A stretch of 48,677 bases of DNA from the IMG/VR virus record IMGVR_UViG_3300031759_000043, positions 1 to 48,677 of that record; one strand, 5' to 3'. The notes beneath the pieces were generated by a model. That model was not told the DNA's origin. It saw nothing but the letters and a program-made list of their open reading frames with translations, and ran no database searches. This document shows positions 6,732 to 13,004 of the stretch, in pieces. The number at the start of each line of letters is the position of its first letter. The stretch's first letter is position 1. Origin of the DNA: a virus. A program made the position numbers and the translations under genes.

Positions 6732-7353
6732 TCCGCTCCTTTTCTTCTTCTGCGTACAGTATCCCGAGACTAACCAGCTGGTACATCCGCGTCTCGTACC
6801 AGTCCGTCCCGATCCACCGGAGCACCCAGTTGCAGAGCCGCCACGCCAGCCAGTCCCGTTTCCCTCTCATCGTCAGTTCCAGCTGCATCAGACGTCGCGC
6901 CTGCGCGCCTCCTCTATCTCCATCCCCATCCGACGGCACCGCTTCCAGTTCCGACCTCTCCACCCCGGCCGCCGCGCACACCTGGTTCAGCAGGTCTTCA
7001 TGCGCCTGGAGAGGATTCCGACCCCGGCCTATGCACCAGCTCTGCGCCGCAGCACGCGCCCACCAATCTGCGCACTCACTATCCGACCCAGACCAGTCCT
7101 CCCATTCCGCTGTCACCAGCGTCTCCGTATCCACCGGAAACGCTATCCAGTCTCCGCCCGGTCCCTCATACGTACCGCTGTAACGCACCTGGACAATTGT
7201 GACGGGATACAGATGTGCCCGTCGCCCGAATCCGCCGGGAGCGATATACAGCTGGCTTTCCAGAATCAAGCTCATCTCTCCCGTTAGACCGGGACCCGGC
7301 ATGCGCACCCGATACCAGAATTCCATGTCATCCCCGCAGCGTTCCGCGCTCAC
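6694..7353 (-). CDS. Hypothetical protein, about 219 aa
   Basis: Not recognised. The frame is open to 7437, but GTG at 7353 follows GGGAGGTGACGGA, nearly identical to the site used by the gene at 7447-7605, so it is preferred. The N-terminal half is beta-rich (MEFWYRVRMPGPGLTGEM). The C-terminal half is helical with many Trp (DWLAWRLCNWVLRWIG) and ends in a charged helix (LYAEEEKERSEREAAA). It does not look membrane-inserted overall. Operon position suggests coexpression with the zinc-ribbon genes. Start confidence is moderate. Confidence 0.65.
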   Translation of the reverse strand: MSAERCGDDMEFWYRVRMPGPGLTGEMSLILESQLYIAPGGFGRRAHLYPVTIVQVRYSGTYEGPGGDWIAFPVDTETLVTAEWEDWSGSDSECADWWARAAAQSWCIGRGRNPLQAHEDLLNQVCAAAGVERSELEAVPSDGDGDRGGAQARRLMQLELTMRGKRDWLAWRLCNWVLRWIGTDWYETRMYQLVSLGILYAEEEKERSEREAAAAGDGS

Positions 7354-7446
7354 TCCGTCACCTCCCGCACTTCCAGCATCGGCCAGCAGCGTCACCTCGC
7401 CCATCTCGCCGTAGCCGAGCATCTGCCCGCGCGCCACCGTCCCGGT

Positions 7447-7605
7447 TCAGCACCACCTCCACCTGACGCCCGAGCGCTGCAGCTCGCCCGCCTCCCAGCC
7501 GCACGCGCACATGACGGTCACGCACACGTGCCGGTTTTCCAGGCGGAATCCGTCCTCCCTCTGGCAGCGCGGGCACCGCACCAGTCCAAAGGACAGCGCG
7601 CTCAC
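7447..7605 (-). CDS. Zinc-ribbon protein, 52 aa
   Basis: GTG at 7605 overlaps the upstream stop as GTGA and follows GAGGTGACGGA. The product contains CPRCQREDGFRLENRHVC and CACGW, a CxxC...C...CxC arrangement of a compact zinc ribbon. Such tiny ribbons often serve as RNA polymerase- or ribosome-binding modules in phages, which is only a possibility here. Confidence 0.65.
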   Translation of the reverse strand: MSALSFGLVRCPRCQREDGFRLENRHVCVTVMCACGWEAGELQRSGVRWRWC

Positions 7606-7814
7606 TCCGTCACCTCGTGCAGCGGAGTTCCATCTCCGCACGGGACGCACTCAAACACCACGCCACCCGGCACGCCGAGCAGAGCGCGATGTCCTCGGCA
7701 CAGATCCGCGTCGTATTCATGACCTCGCGCGCATCTCAATCGCACCGACAGCAGCGCCCGCTCCTGACACGCACCGTCAGCGCCGGTGCTTTCCACGTGA
7801 CAGCGATGACCCAT
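7602..7814 (-). CDS. Cys/His-rich small protein, 70 aa
   Basis: Not recognised by family. ATG at 7814 is chosen because GGAGGAGAGG lies 6 nt upstream. The sequence begins MGHRCHVESTG and carries CARGHEYDADLCRGH and CVPCG, giving five Cys and several His spaced like a cross-braced zinc fold. It couples by GTGA to the next zinc-ribbon gene, making a two-gene unit of small zinc proteins. Confidence 0.65.
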   Translation of the reverse strand: MGHRCHVESTGADGACQERALLSVRLRCARGHEYDADLCRGHRALLGVPGGVVFECVPCGDGTPLHEVTE

Positions 7815-7919
7815 TCTAGTCCTCTCCTCCACCGGAACTGCTCGCGCAGTCAGCCAGCCGCAACTCGCACGCTCACGTCCGCATCGACTGGAAACCAAGT
7901 GCTCGAACGCACGCCGCCC

Positions 7920-8522
7920 TCACTCATCCGCCCCGCCGCCTGGCACCGGCAGGCGGAAGTACCGGATCACCCGCTCAGCCACCTCCTCGGGCGTCAGCAG
8001 CGTGCTGTCGATGCGCAGCCAGTCCGGACCGTCGAATCGTCCGCCCGAATCCAGCTGGTACAATGCATCCATCCGACTCAGACGCGCCTGAGTCGCACGC
8101 AGATCACGCTGCGTGGGCTTCGCCGCCAGGCGAGATGCACCCTCAGTCCGGCGCAGCCGCTCCTGCGCATCCGCCTGCAGCTCCACAGTCAGCACGCGAG
8201 CGCCTCTAGCACGGAACGGACGCTCGTACTCTGCACTGAGTGCCTGCTCCGCAGGATTATCGAACAGATGCACGCGAGTGAGGATGAGTCCCGGTCCGGC
8301 ACCCGCCGCCGATTCTTCCAGAATGAGACGGCGGATGCCCATGTTCACCCGCTGGAACGCGGGATCATCGTAGTCGAACAATGCAGCCGCGACTTCGATG
8401 GACATGTGATTGTGAAACAGCTTCAAGCCGATGCGCTCCGCGATGACGCGCCCGACGCTCATCTTCCCTACGGCCATCGGGCCGACGATAACCAACAGCA
8501 GCGGTGAGGGATTGTCATTCAT
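7920..8522 (-). CDS. P-loop nucleotide kinase-like protein, 200 aa
   Basis: A Walker A motif sits near the N-terminus (GPMAVGKMSVG, residues 14-24), followed by a pattern of the shikimate/gluconate-kinase or AAA_18 type: hydrophobic beta strand, helix, then FHNHM with the substrate-side His, and an Arg-rich lid (AQERLRRTEGASRLA). It would transfer phosphate from ATP to a small molecule or nucleotide in the cytoplasm; the substrate is not evident. ATG at 8522 follows GGAGGAA at 7 nt and overlaps the upstream stop by 8 nt. It could act with the modification genes elsewhere in this genome, but that is inference. A host-like nucleoside kinase is the alternative. Confidence 0.75.
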   Translation of the reverse strand: MNDNPSPLLLVIVGPMAVGKMSVGRVIAERIGLKLFHNHMSIEVAAALFDYDDPAFQRVNMGIRRLILEESAAGAGPGLILTRVHLFDNPAEQALSAEYERPFRARGARVLTVELQADAQERLRRTEGASRLAAKPTQRDLRATQARLSRMDALYQLDSGGRFDGPDWLRIDSTLLTPEEVAERVIRYFRLPVPGGGADE

Positions 8523-8721
8523 CAAGCACTTCCTCCGTCACGGTCATCCGCACCATCCGGACCATCTTCCCTGCCTGCCGGTACATGACCAGGACAGACG
8601 TCCGGTATGCGGGATCTTTGAAGCTGTCCAGCGACATCTCGTCTTTCCAGAACACCGGCTCCGTATCCGGTATCACCGTCTGCAGCACGTAGCTGACCGT
8701 CACTGCAGTCGCATCACTCAT
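8515..8721 (-). CDS. Hypothetical protein, 68 aa
   Basis: Not recognised. ATG at 8721 overlaps the stop of the metallophosphoesterase by 8 nt (ATGAGTGA), mirroring the overlap at its own 3' end with the kinase gene, so the three are one coupled unit. The product (MSDATAVTVSYVLQTVIPD...) looks alpha/beta with an acidic C-terminus. No Cys motif. Perhaps a partner of the kinase or phosphoesterase, by position only. Confidence 0.6.
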   Translation of the reverse strand: MSDATAVTVSYVLQTVIPDTEPVFWKDEMSLDSFKDPAYRTSVLVMYRQAGKMVRMVRMTVTEEVLDE

Positions 8722-9514
8722 CGGCTGCCCCGCACACCCGCTCCACGTCCACCAGCTGCCAGTTCCGGTCCGCTCCGTCCATCTGCAGGGCGGTCACGTG
8801 CACGCCGGAGTGCCAGCGGTCTGCCGCCACATGATAGTGACCGTGCAGCACCCGGATCACCCCGACGCCGCGCGCCATCCGCTCCAGCAATCGAGAATGC
8901 GCGCAAGCCTCCGGCAGCACCGGACGCCACGCCTCCATCGGCGATCCGAGCAAGTCCCACGGAACCCACGACTCGGGACAGTCATGACTCAACAGCACGT
9001 CGGCAGGCCCCGCCGCCACTATCGCGTCCGCCTGCACCTCGGTGATCTCCTCCTCCGGCCACCAGCTGACTCCTGCGGTACGCCGGAGCTTATCCACCGA
9101 CACCGCGCCCCCGACCGCCAGCCACGTCCGTCCCGCCCACCGCCAGCGCGTCCCGCGCGGGAGATAGCGGATGCGATCCATGTTCGGCAGCGGAATCGGG
9201 ACTGGATACGGAAGCTGCGCGGCAGTTCCGGCGTCGGCGCAGAGCTGGCGGATGTCCGGGTGGAACTCGTGATTCCCGTCCAGCCACCACAGCTCCATGT
9301 CGCGCTCGCGCAGCTCCTCCTGCATCAGCAGCAGGCCGGGGTTATCCGGCGCGGGCCGGAACCCGAAATCACCCAGCTGGATGACGAGCTTCCGTGTTTC
9401 GCCCGCCTCCGTCAGCGCAGCATCTGCCAGGGCGATCACGTGCAGTGCCCAGCGCCAGTTCCCGTGCCAGTCACCTGCGACGACAACGAACTGCGGCTCG
9501 CCTAGCTCATTCAT
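8714..9514 (-). CDS. Calcineurin-like metallophosphoesterase, 266 aa
   Basis: All signature blocks are present in order: GDWHG near residue 14, QLGDFG near residue 46, DGNHEFH near residue 79, LSHD near residue 172 and HGHYH near residue 225. These residues bind two metal ions and hydrolyse phosphomono- or diesters. Family members act on nucleotides, RNA 3' ends or proteins; the specificity here is unknown. ATG at 9514 follows GGAAAGACGGA. The gene heads a coupled trio with an unknown protein and a P-loop kinase, suggesting a phosphate-transfer or repair function such as nucleic-acid end processing, by inference only. Length is typical. Confidence 0.85.
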   Translation of the reverse strand: MNELGEPQFVVVAGDWHGNWRWALHVIALADAALTEAGETRKLVIQLGDFGFRPAPDNPGLLLMQEELRERDMELWWLDGNHEFHPDIRQLCADAGTAAQLPYPVPIPLPNMDRIRYLPRGTRWRWAGRTWLAVGGAVSVDKLRRTAGVSWWPEEEITEVQADAIVAAGPADVLLSHDCPESWVPWDLLGSPMEAWRPVLPEACAHSRLLERMARGVGVIRVLHGHYHVAADRWHSGVHVTALQMDGADRNWQLVDVERVCGAADE

Positions 9515-9593
9515 TCCGTCTTTCCGTCCTTCCTGAGGGTGAGGGGGTCGAGTGACTCAGGCATCGCGCTTCACCTTCGCGACTCACAGTCAT
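9507..9593 (-). CDS. Possible 28-aa leader peptide upstream of the phosphoesterase
   Basis: ATG at 9593 follows GGGAGGAGATAA, one of the best ribosome sites in the window. The 28-codon frame ends inside the first codons of the phosphoesterase gene, so translation of the two would be coupled. The ribosome site can pair with a CCTCCC just upstream, which itself is part of the 9610-9636 hairpin arm, suggesting alternative RNA structures. The peptide (MTVSREGEARCLSHS...) is polar with no recognisable domain. Confidence 0.4.
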   Translation of the reverse strand: MTVSREGEARCLSHSTPSPSGRTERRNE

Positions 9594-9609
9594 TTATCTC
9601 CTCCCTCGG

Positions 9610-9636
9610 GAGGGGGCGGGCGCAGCCCGCCCCCTC
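9610..9636 (-). terminator. 12-bp GC-rich hairpin between leftward genes
   Basis: GAGGGGGCGGGC pairs perfectly with GCCCGCCCCCTC around a GCA loop, 20 nt beyond the stop of the gene at 9656-9946. It probably reduces transcription from the paralogue cluster into the phosphoesterase unit. One arm can alternatively pair with the downstream ribosome site region. Confidence 0.65.
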
Positions 9637-9655
9637 ACTATAACCCGCGCGCCGG

Positions 9656-9946
9656 TCAGCCGCGCGTCACCCGGGCGGTCACTGCCACGCCGCTGTCCAG
9701 GCGGACGTCCGGCAGGACGTCCACTGCATGCCGCACCGCGTTTGTCATGAGCGCGACAGCGGCTGACCGCAGTACTTCGTCTGATTGAACCGCTGACGGG
9801 CGCACCACCAGAACCCGGAACGTGGCGGTGACAAGCATATCGACGGGCGGCACATCATCCGGCAGCGGCGGCATCGGCGACTGAGACCGGACTGGCTCCC
9901 GATCCGGCTGACCAGCCGCAGGCCCGAACACTGTCATGTCAGACAT
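9656..9946 (-). CDS. Small paralogous-domain protein, 96 aa
   Basis: Not recognised by family, but its second half (VDMLVTATFRVLVVRPSAV, then a helix and ...GVAVTARVTRG) has the same strand-helix-strand plan as the 73-residue protein at 10725-10946 and the C-termini of the proteins at 9982-10728 and 10976-11734. The first third is Pro-rich linker. ATG at 9946 follows GAGGAAAC. Likely one member of a home-grown family made by tandem duplication. Function unknown. Confidence 0.65.
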   Translation of the reverse strand: MSDMTVFGPAAGQPDREPVRSQSPMPPLPDDVPPVDMLVTATFRVLVVRPSAVQSDEVLRSAAVALMTNAVRHAVDVLPDVRLDSGVAVTARVTRG

Positions 9947-9981
9947 GTTTCCTCATCTCTCCTGGCTATCGAACTGATGTT

Positions 9982-10728
9982 CTAATCCGGGTCCGCTTCC
10001 GGGTCCCGGGCTGGAACAGCCGGATGCGGGAACACCTCTACCCGGACGTGTGCTTCCCTGTCGGCATAGAGCGTGCCGTCGTAGGTGGAACCATCACCAG
10101 GAAGCCGTCGCAGAGCCGCGAGCAGGCGCTCGCGCTGCTTAGCCTGGTAAGCGACCGTGTCTTCCGGAGTGCCGTTGCCAGGACGCGGGATGATGTAGTC
10201 AAACACCACCTGGAACACCACTCGCATGTAGTCCTGCGGTTCCGTCAACCGGAGCTGCGGGAGCACCTGGTGCAGCCGGTCTAGCGAGATGTAGCCTCTG
10301 CGGTGTTCTTCGTTGAGCTGCGCGAGGAACGACCGCTTCCAGTTAGCGTGCGCAGACTGCAGCGTTGTCAGGCGCTTGGCTAGTCCAGCGTCAGTATAGT
10401 CTTCCATGACAGTATCCGGCCCGAGTGCCTGCGTGACACACCAGTCGCGAATGCGGTCGCAGGCGGCGGCTGCTTCGTCTGGTGTTTCCTGAGTGGGATG
10501 CCTGCGCGCATGCGGCATTCCGGTCACCGGCTCCAGGCGTGCGCGCAGCATGAAGTCAGATACGCCGTCCGTACAGTGCTGCCGGGTGCGCACTTCTGAC
10601 GTTTCCAGCGTGAGCCGCCGCGCCAGCAGCATGCGCTCCTGGAATTCCAGCAGCTCTGCGCGGAACAGTTCTCCGGGGCTCAGCTCCGGCTGCGGCTCGG
10701 GCGGTACTGGAACAGCAATCTCGGTCAC
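9982..10728 (-). CDS. Two-part paralogous protein, 248 aa
   Basis: GTG at 10728 overlaps the upstream stop as GTGA, behind GGAGGACGCG. Residues 1 to about 150 are helical and resemble the corresponding part of the protein at 10976-11734 (here TTLQSAHANWKRSFLAQL, there LTLRKRGEDWRDNLIAQL). The C-terminal part (MRVVFQVVFDYIIPRP ... HVRVEVFP) follows the strand-helix-strand plan of the small paralogues. The family is not recognised. The cluster of four related genes in one operon suggests subunits of one complex or a diversifying set of host-interaction proteins. Confidence 0.65.
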   Translation of the reverse strand: MTEIAVPVPPEPQPELSPGELFRAELLEFQERMLLARRLTLETSEVRTRQHCTDGVSDFMLRARLEPVTGMPHARRHPTQETPDEAAAACDRIRDWCVTQALGPDTVMEDYTDAGLAKRLTTLQSAHANWKRSFLAQLNEEHRRGYISLDRLHQVLPQLRLTEPQDYMRVVFQVVFDYIIPRPGNGTPEDTVAYQAKQRERLLAALRRLPGDGSTYDGTLYADREAHVRVEVFPHPAVPARDPEADPD

Positions 10729-10946
10729 TGCGCGTCCTCCTGCTCCTGCACCATGCTGCACACGACGGCGATGTCCCCGGTGATGAATGCCGCCGGATGC
10801 GTGGTCATGACCTGGCGGATCATAGCGGTGATCATCTCCTCGGTCGCCTCCAGCAGCGGACGTTCCGGGGCTTGCAGCAGCGGACCGCCGATGATGACCT
10901 GAAACGTAGCGCTGATCTGCATTTTGTCGGATACTTGCTCGGGCAT
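10725..10946 (-). CDS. Single-domain paralogue, 73 aa
   Basis: Not recognised. It corresponds to the C-terminal domain alone of its neighbours: strand (ISATFQVIIGGP), helix (TEEMITAMIRQVM), strand (FITGDIAVVCSMV). ATG at 10946 lies 29 nt after the stop of the upstream gene, behind CCGAAGGAACCG. Coupled by GTGA to the gene at 9982. Same operon as the other three family members. Confidence 0.65.
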   Translation of the reverse strand: MPEQVSDKMQISATFQVIIGGPLLQAPERPLLEATEEMITAMIRQVMTTHPAAFITGDIAVVCSMVQEQEDAQ

Positions 10947-10975
10947 TCGGTTCCTTCGGCGGGGGTTAAGAGGTT

Positions 10976-11734
10976 CTAACGAGTGATGCCGATGCTGAAC
11001 GTGATTTCGTCTTCCAGCTGCAGGCCGAGTGAGGAGCGGACACTGCGGCGCAGCGCGTCCCCCAGCTGGGACCGGATAGTTACGCGGATGGTCTCGTCCT
11101 GCAGCAGTTCATCCTGCCGGGCGGTCAGCTGCATCCGCAGCGGCATCGCGATGAGCACTTGCAGCGTTACGAACGGTTCCGGCTGCGCCGGGCGCTCCTG
11201 AACTGCCACCGCCTCCACAACAGGCGCAGTCGCGTCCGGAAACGGGGCGGCTGCAGCCGCCGCCTCCTCTGCACCGTTCAGTACGGCGATGAGTTCCTCG
11301 ACGGCGACGGGCGGGATTCCGCTCCAGTCGCTGGCTGCGATGTGCAGCTGGGCGATGAGATTATCCCGCCAGTCTTCGCCGCGCTTGCGGAGCGTTAGCA
11401 GATGCTGTTCCAGCTGGATGTCGTTCAGCTGGGCGATTTCTTCCGGAGTCAGCCAGACGGTGGAGCTGCGTGCTTCTAGGCGAGCTGCTTCCTCATTTCC
11501 GACGACTAGTCCGTTGTATCCGTTGACATCCGACCGGCTCATGCGCGGGACACAATGATAGCTGAGCCAGCGGGCTACCCCCTCCGCGCACGGTGTGCCA
11601 GTGTAGCGGTCGTGAAAAATCCGGGCGGCGTAGCGCCGGACGGCCAGCTTCCATTCTACCCGGCGGTCACGTTCCGTCTCCATTTCCGTGAGAAGCCTGG
11701 CCCGCTCATCAGTTACGACATTGATGCTAGACAT
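10976..11734 (-). CDS. Two-part paralogous protein, 252 aa, operon head
   Basis: First gene of the leftward run behind the promoter at 11784-11812. ATG at 11734 follows GGAAGGAACAGG. Residues 1 to about 150 are helical and charged, with a possible DNA-binding or scaffold look. A Pro/Ala-rich linker near 155-180 leads to a C-terminal domain (PFVTLQVLIAMP ... LGLQLEDEITFSIGITR) shared with the three downstream proteins. No catalytic motif seen. The modular make-up suggests an oligomerising adaptor, but this is inference. Confidence 0.7.
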   Translation of the reverse strand: MSSINVVTDERARLLTEMETERDRRVEWKLAVRRYAARIFHDRYTGTPCAEGVARWLSYHCVPRMSRSDVNGYNGLVVGNEEAARLEARSSTVWLTPEEIAQLNDIQLEQHLLTLRKRGEDWRDNLIAQLHIAASDWSGIPPVAVEELIAVLNGAEEAAAAAAPFPDATAPVVEAVAVQERPAQPEPFVTLQVLIAMPLRMQLTARQDELLQDETIRVTIRSQLGDALRRSVRSSLGLQLEDEITFSIGITR

Positions 11735-11783
11735 TCCTGTTCCTTCCGGTTAGCGCCCGGCTTGCGGGCGCGCTGCACAGTTA

Positions 11784-11812
11784 ATAGTAGCATGGTGGAA
11801 CGGGTACGTAAA
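11784..11812 (-). promoter_or_regulatory. Promoter for the leftward operon
   Basis: On the minus strand, TTTACG and TACTAT are separated by 17 nt, about 40-50 nt upstream of the start at 11734. The -35 region lies in a copy of GTAAACAGCT (11808-11817), also found at 5531, 5587 and 5729, so this box may be an operator as well as a -35 element. Confidence 0.5.
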
Positions 11813-11826
11813 CAGCTAGCAGGGGT

Positions 11827-11854
11827 TTGCGCGGCCCCTCGGATGGTGTATGCT
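11827..11854 (+). promoter_or_regulatory. Promoter for the tRNA and rightward region
   Basis: TTGCGC and TATGCT separated by 16 nt. The -35 hexamer lies in the loop of a small hairpin (AGGGG...CCCCT, 11821-11839). An ATG stands exactly 6 nt after the -10 box, the same geometry as the leaderless genes further right. A weaker TTGCGG-17-TAGTAG pair lies upstream at 11762-11790. Confidence 0.55.
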
Positions 11855-11860
11855 GTACCT

Positions 11861-11911
11861 ATGGCCGCCGGGCAGCCGTTCTCACACACAACGCCCGGCA
11901 GCCGTGAGTGA
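11861..11911 (+). CDS. Possible 16-aa leaderless peptide
   Basis: ATG lies 6 nt after the TATGCT box, so the transcript would begin at the start codon. The frame encodes MAAGQPFSHTTPGSRE. It shares the geometry of six other leaderless genes here but is very short and could be an accident ahead of the tRNA genes. A hairpin (GCCGGGC/GCCCGGC, 11867-11898) covers most of it. Confidence 0.3.
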   Translation: MAAGQPFSHTTPGSRE

Positions 11912-12043
11912 CGCCGCCCGGCAGGTCGAGTACCGTCCAGGGCTCCGGGATCTCCCTGCACCGCATGCCAGTGCGGGTCGGTTGCGGGCGTCACGCTGAC
12001 CGCCGTCTGTACCTTCCCCAGATGCGGACGGCGGTCAGCACGT

Positions 12044-12117
12044 AGCGGGGTGGAGCAGTTTGGCAGCTCGACGGGCTCATAATCCGTAGGTCGCGGGTTC
12101 AAATCCCGCCCCCGCCA
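12044..12117 (+). tRNA. tRNA-Met (CAT), initiator-like
   Basis: Full cloverleaf: acceptor AGCGGGG/CCCCGCC, D-stem GAGC/GCTC, anticodon loop CTCATAA, T-arm GCGGG-TTCAAAT-CCCGC, A discriminator. Three initiator hallmarks are visible: positions 1 and 72 (A and C) do not pair, the D-stem has A11-T24, and the anticodon stem carries a run of three G. CCA is not encoded. Phage initiator tRNAs are less common than elongator ones; it could support initiation on phage mRNAs, including leaderless ones. Confidence 0.9.
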
Positions 12118-12209
12118 CTAGCAGGCAGCAGGAAGGAAAAGGAGAAGCATTCGCGTTTGCGAGCGTCCGGGCGAGGAACCGGTACTCATGAAGTTCTTCT
12201 GACACGCAC

Positions 12210-12289
12210 GGCGGGTTGCCCGAGTGGCCAAAGGGAGCCGACTGTAAATCGGCTGCAATGCTACGGAGGTTCGAACCCTCCACCCGTCA
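12210..12289 (+). tRNA. tRNA-Tyr (GTA)
   Basis: Class II tRNA with a long variable arm: acceptor GGCGGGT/ACCCGTC, anticodon stem GCCGA/TCGGC around CTGTAAA, T-arm GGAGG-TTCGAAC-CCTCC, A discriminator. The anticodon GTA and the variable arm fit bacterial tRNA-Tyr. It lies 92 nt after the initiator-like tRNA and is probably cotranscribed. Confidence 0.9.
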
Positions 12290-12624
12290 CGCAAGACTAC
12301 TGAGGGGAGACAATAACGTGATTCCTAATTTCACGTACCAGCGTATCCGGTCCGGTGCGGGCACGCCAGATCCCTGCTAACTGCGTCATCCCTTGTGAGA
12401 GGGCTCTGACACCCGGATCAAGCGGGCTCCGGATCGTTGGAGTCGAGTTAAAGCCCGCCCAGGACGGATGATGTAATGAACATGTCGTGCCGACCGATCC
12501 CCGGCGCGAATCTGCTGGCGCGTACCCAGCTCCGTCCACCGAGCTGCCGGACTGCGGGATCCGGCAGCTCCTTAACGCCCCGCAGAAACAAGAAACAAGA
12601 AGAGGAAGGGAAGGGAAGGTCACA
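12290..12624 (+). other. Gap without a clear gene; hairpins
   Basis: No convincing gene. A GTG behind GGGGAGACAATAAC near 12320 opens only 18 codons. A perfect 11-bp hairpin (GAGCTGCCGGA/TCCGGCAGCTC) lies at 12541-12570 and may end the tRNA transcript. A partial GCGGGCT/AGCCCGC inverted repeat lies near 12421-12460; a third tRNA was looked for there but no T-arm was found. Confidence 0.5.
12541..12570 (+). terminator. Hairpin after the tRNA genes
   Basis: Perfect 11-base arms with an 8-nt loop (CTGCGGGA), no T-run. Its location between the tRNA genes and the next protein gene fits a terminator or processing signal. Confidence 0.5.
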
Positions 12625-12858
12625 GTGCCGCCATCAGTCAGCGCACTCACCCCCAAGAAGGCACGGCGGGCTCGCAGCTGGAATCGAGGCCAGGCGCGCA
12701 AGCAGCTCCGTGTCCAGAAGCAGGCGGAGGCCGAGGCCCGGAACAAGAAGCTGCGCTCGCGAGGGGAACTCACCCCCTGGGAGAAGTCAAAGGCAGCAGC
12801 GAAGGCACGGAAGGCTGCCGTCGCGGCCGAAGCCAAGCGAGGAGGAGCGAGCGGATGA
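12625..12858 (+). CDS. Small highly basic protein, 77 aa
   Basis: Not recognised. GTG at 12625 follows GGAAGGGAAGGTCACA. The product is very rich in Lys, Arg, Ala and Glu (for example QARKQLRVQKQAEAEAR and KAAAKARKAAVAAEAK) and should form long helices able to bind nucleic acid. It resembles small histone-like or ribosome-associated phage proteins in composition only. The stop overlaps the next start as ATGA, so it is coupled to a membrane peptide. Confidence 0.65.
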   Translation: MPPSVSALTPKKARRARSWNRGQARKQLRVQKQAEAEARNKKLRSRGELTPWEKSKAAAKARKAAVAAEAKRGGASG

Positions 12859-12992
12859 GCACTCACTCTAGGGGACGGCCTGCACATGCCCGAGCAGGGG
12901 AGCGGGAGCGTGTCTCCCTGATAATGCCGGGACTTGCCCTGGCAGCAGCGGTTATCGCTGCCATTATCATGCTCGGATTCTTCTACGCGTGA
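12855..12992 (+). CDS. Small membrane protein, 45 aa
   Basis: ATG overlaps the previous stop (ATGA). A polar, Arg-rich N-terminus (HSRGRPAHARAGERERVS) is followed by one hydrophobic span to the end (LIMPGLALAAAVIAAIIMLG), so the N-terminus should be inside. It is too short for a canonical two-helix holin but could be a membrane anchor or pinholin-like peptide. Its stop codon overlaps the TGA of the extended -10 promoter of the next gene. Confidence 0.6.
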   Translation: MSTHSRGRPAHARAGERERVSLIMPGLALAAAVIAAIIMLGFFYA

Positions 12993-12998
12993 TATAGT
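12993..12998 (+). promoter_or_regulatory. Extended -10 box of a leaderless gene
   Basis: TG-A-TATAGT is an extended -10 element. The GTG start of the next gene is exactly 6 nt downstream. No good -35 hexamer is seen at 17 nt (TGCTCG), as expected for extended -10 promoters. Confidence 0.5.
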
Positions 12999-13004
12999 TA
13001 ATGC

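Noticed and set aside
6371-7287. Two overlapping plus-strand frames of 270-301 codons
   Set aside because: Pro/Ser/Arg-rich shadows of the leftward genes, with no ribosome site or domain; the minus strand carries coupled genes with zinc motifs.
12385-12460. Possible third tRNA on the minus strand (GGGCTTT/AGAGCCC ends)
   Set aside because: The ends pair over 7 bases, but the T-arm does not abut the acceptor and lacks the TTC-R-A loop.
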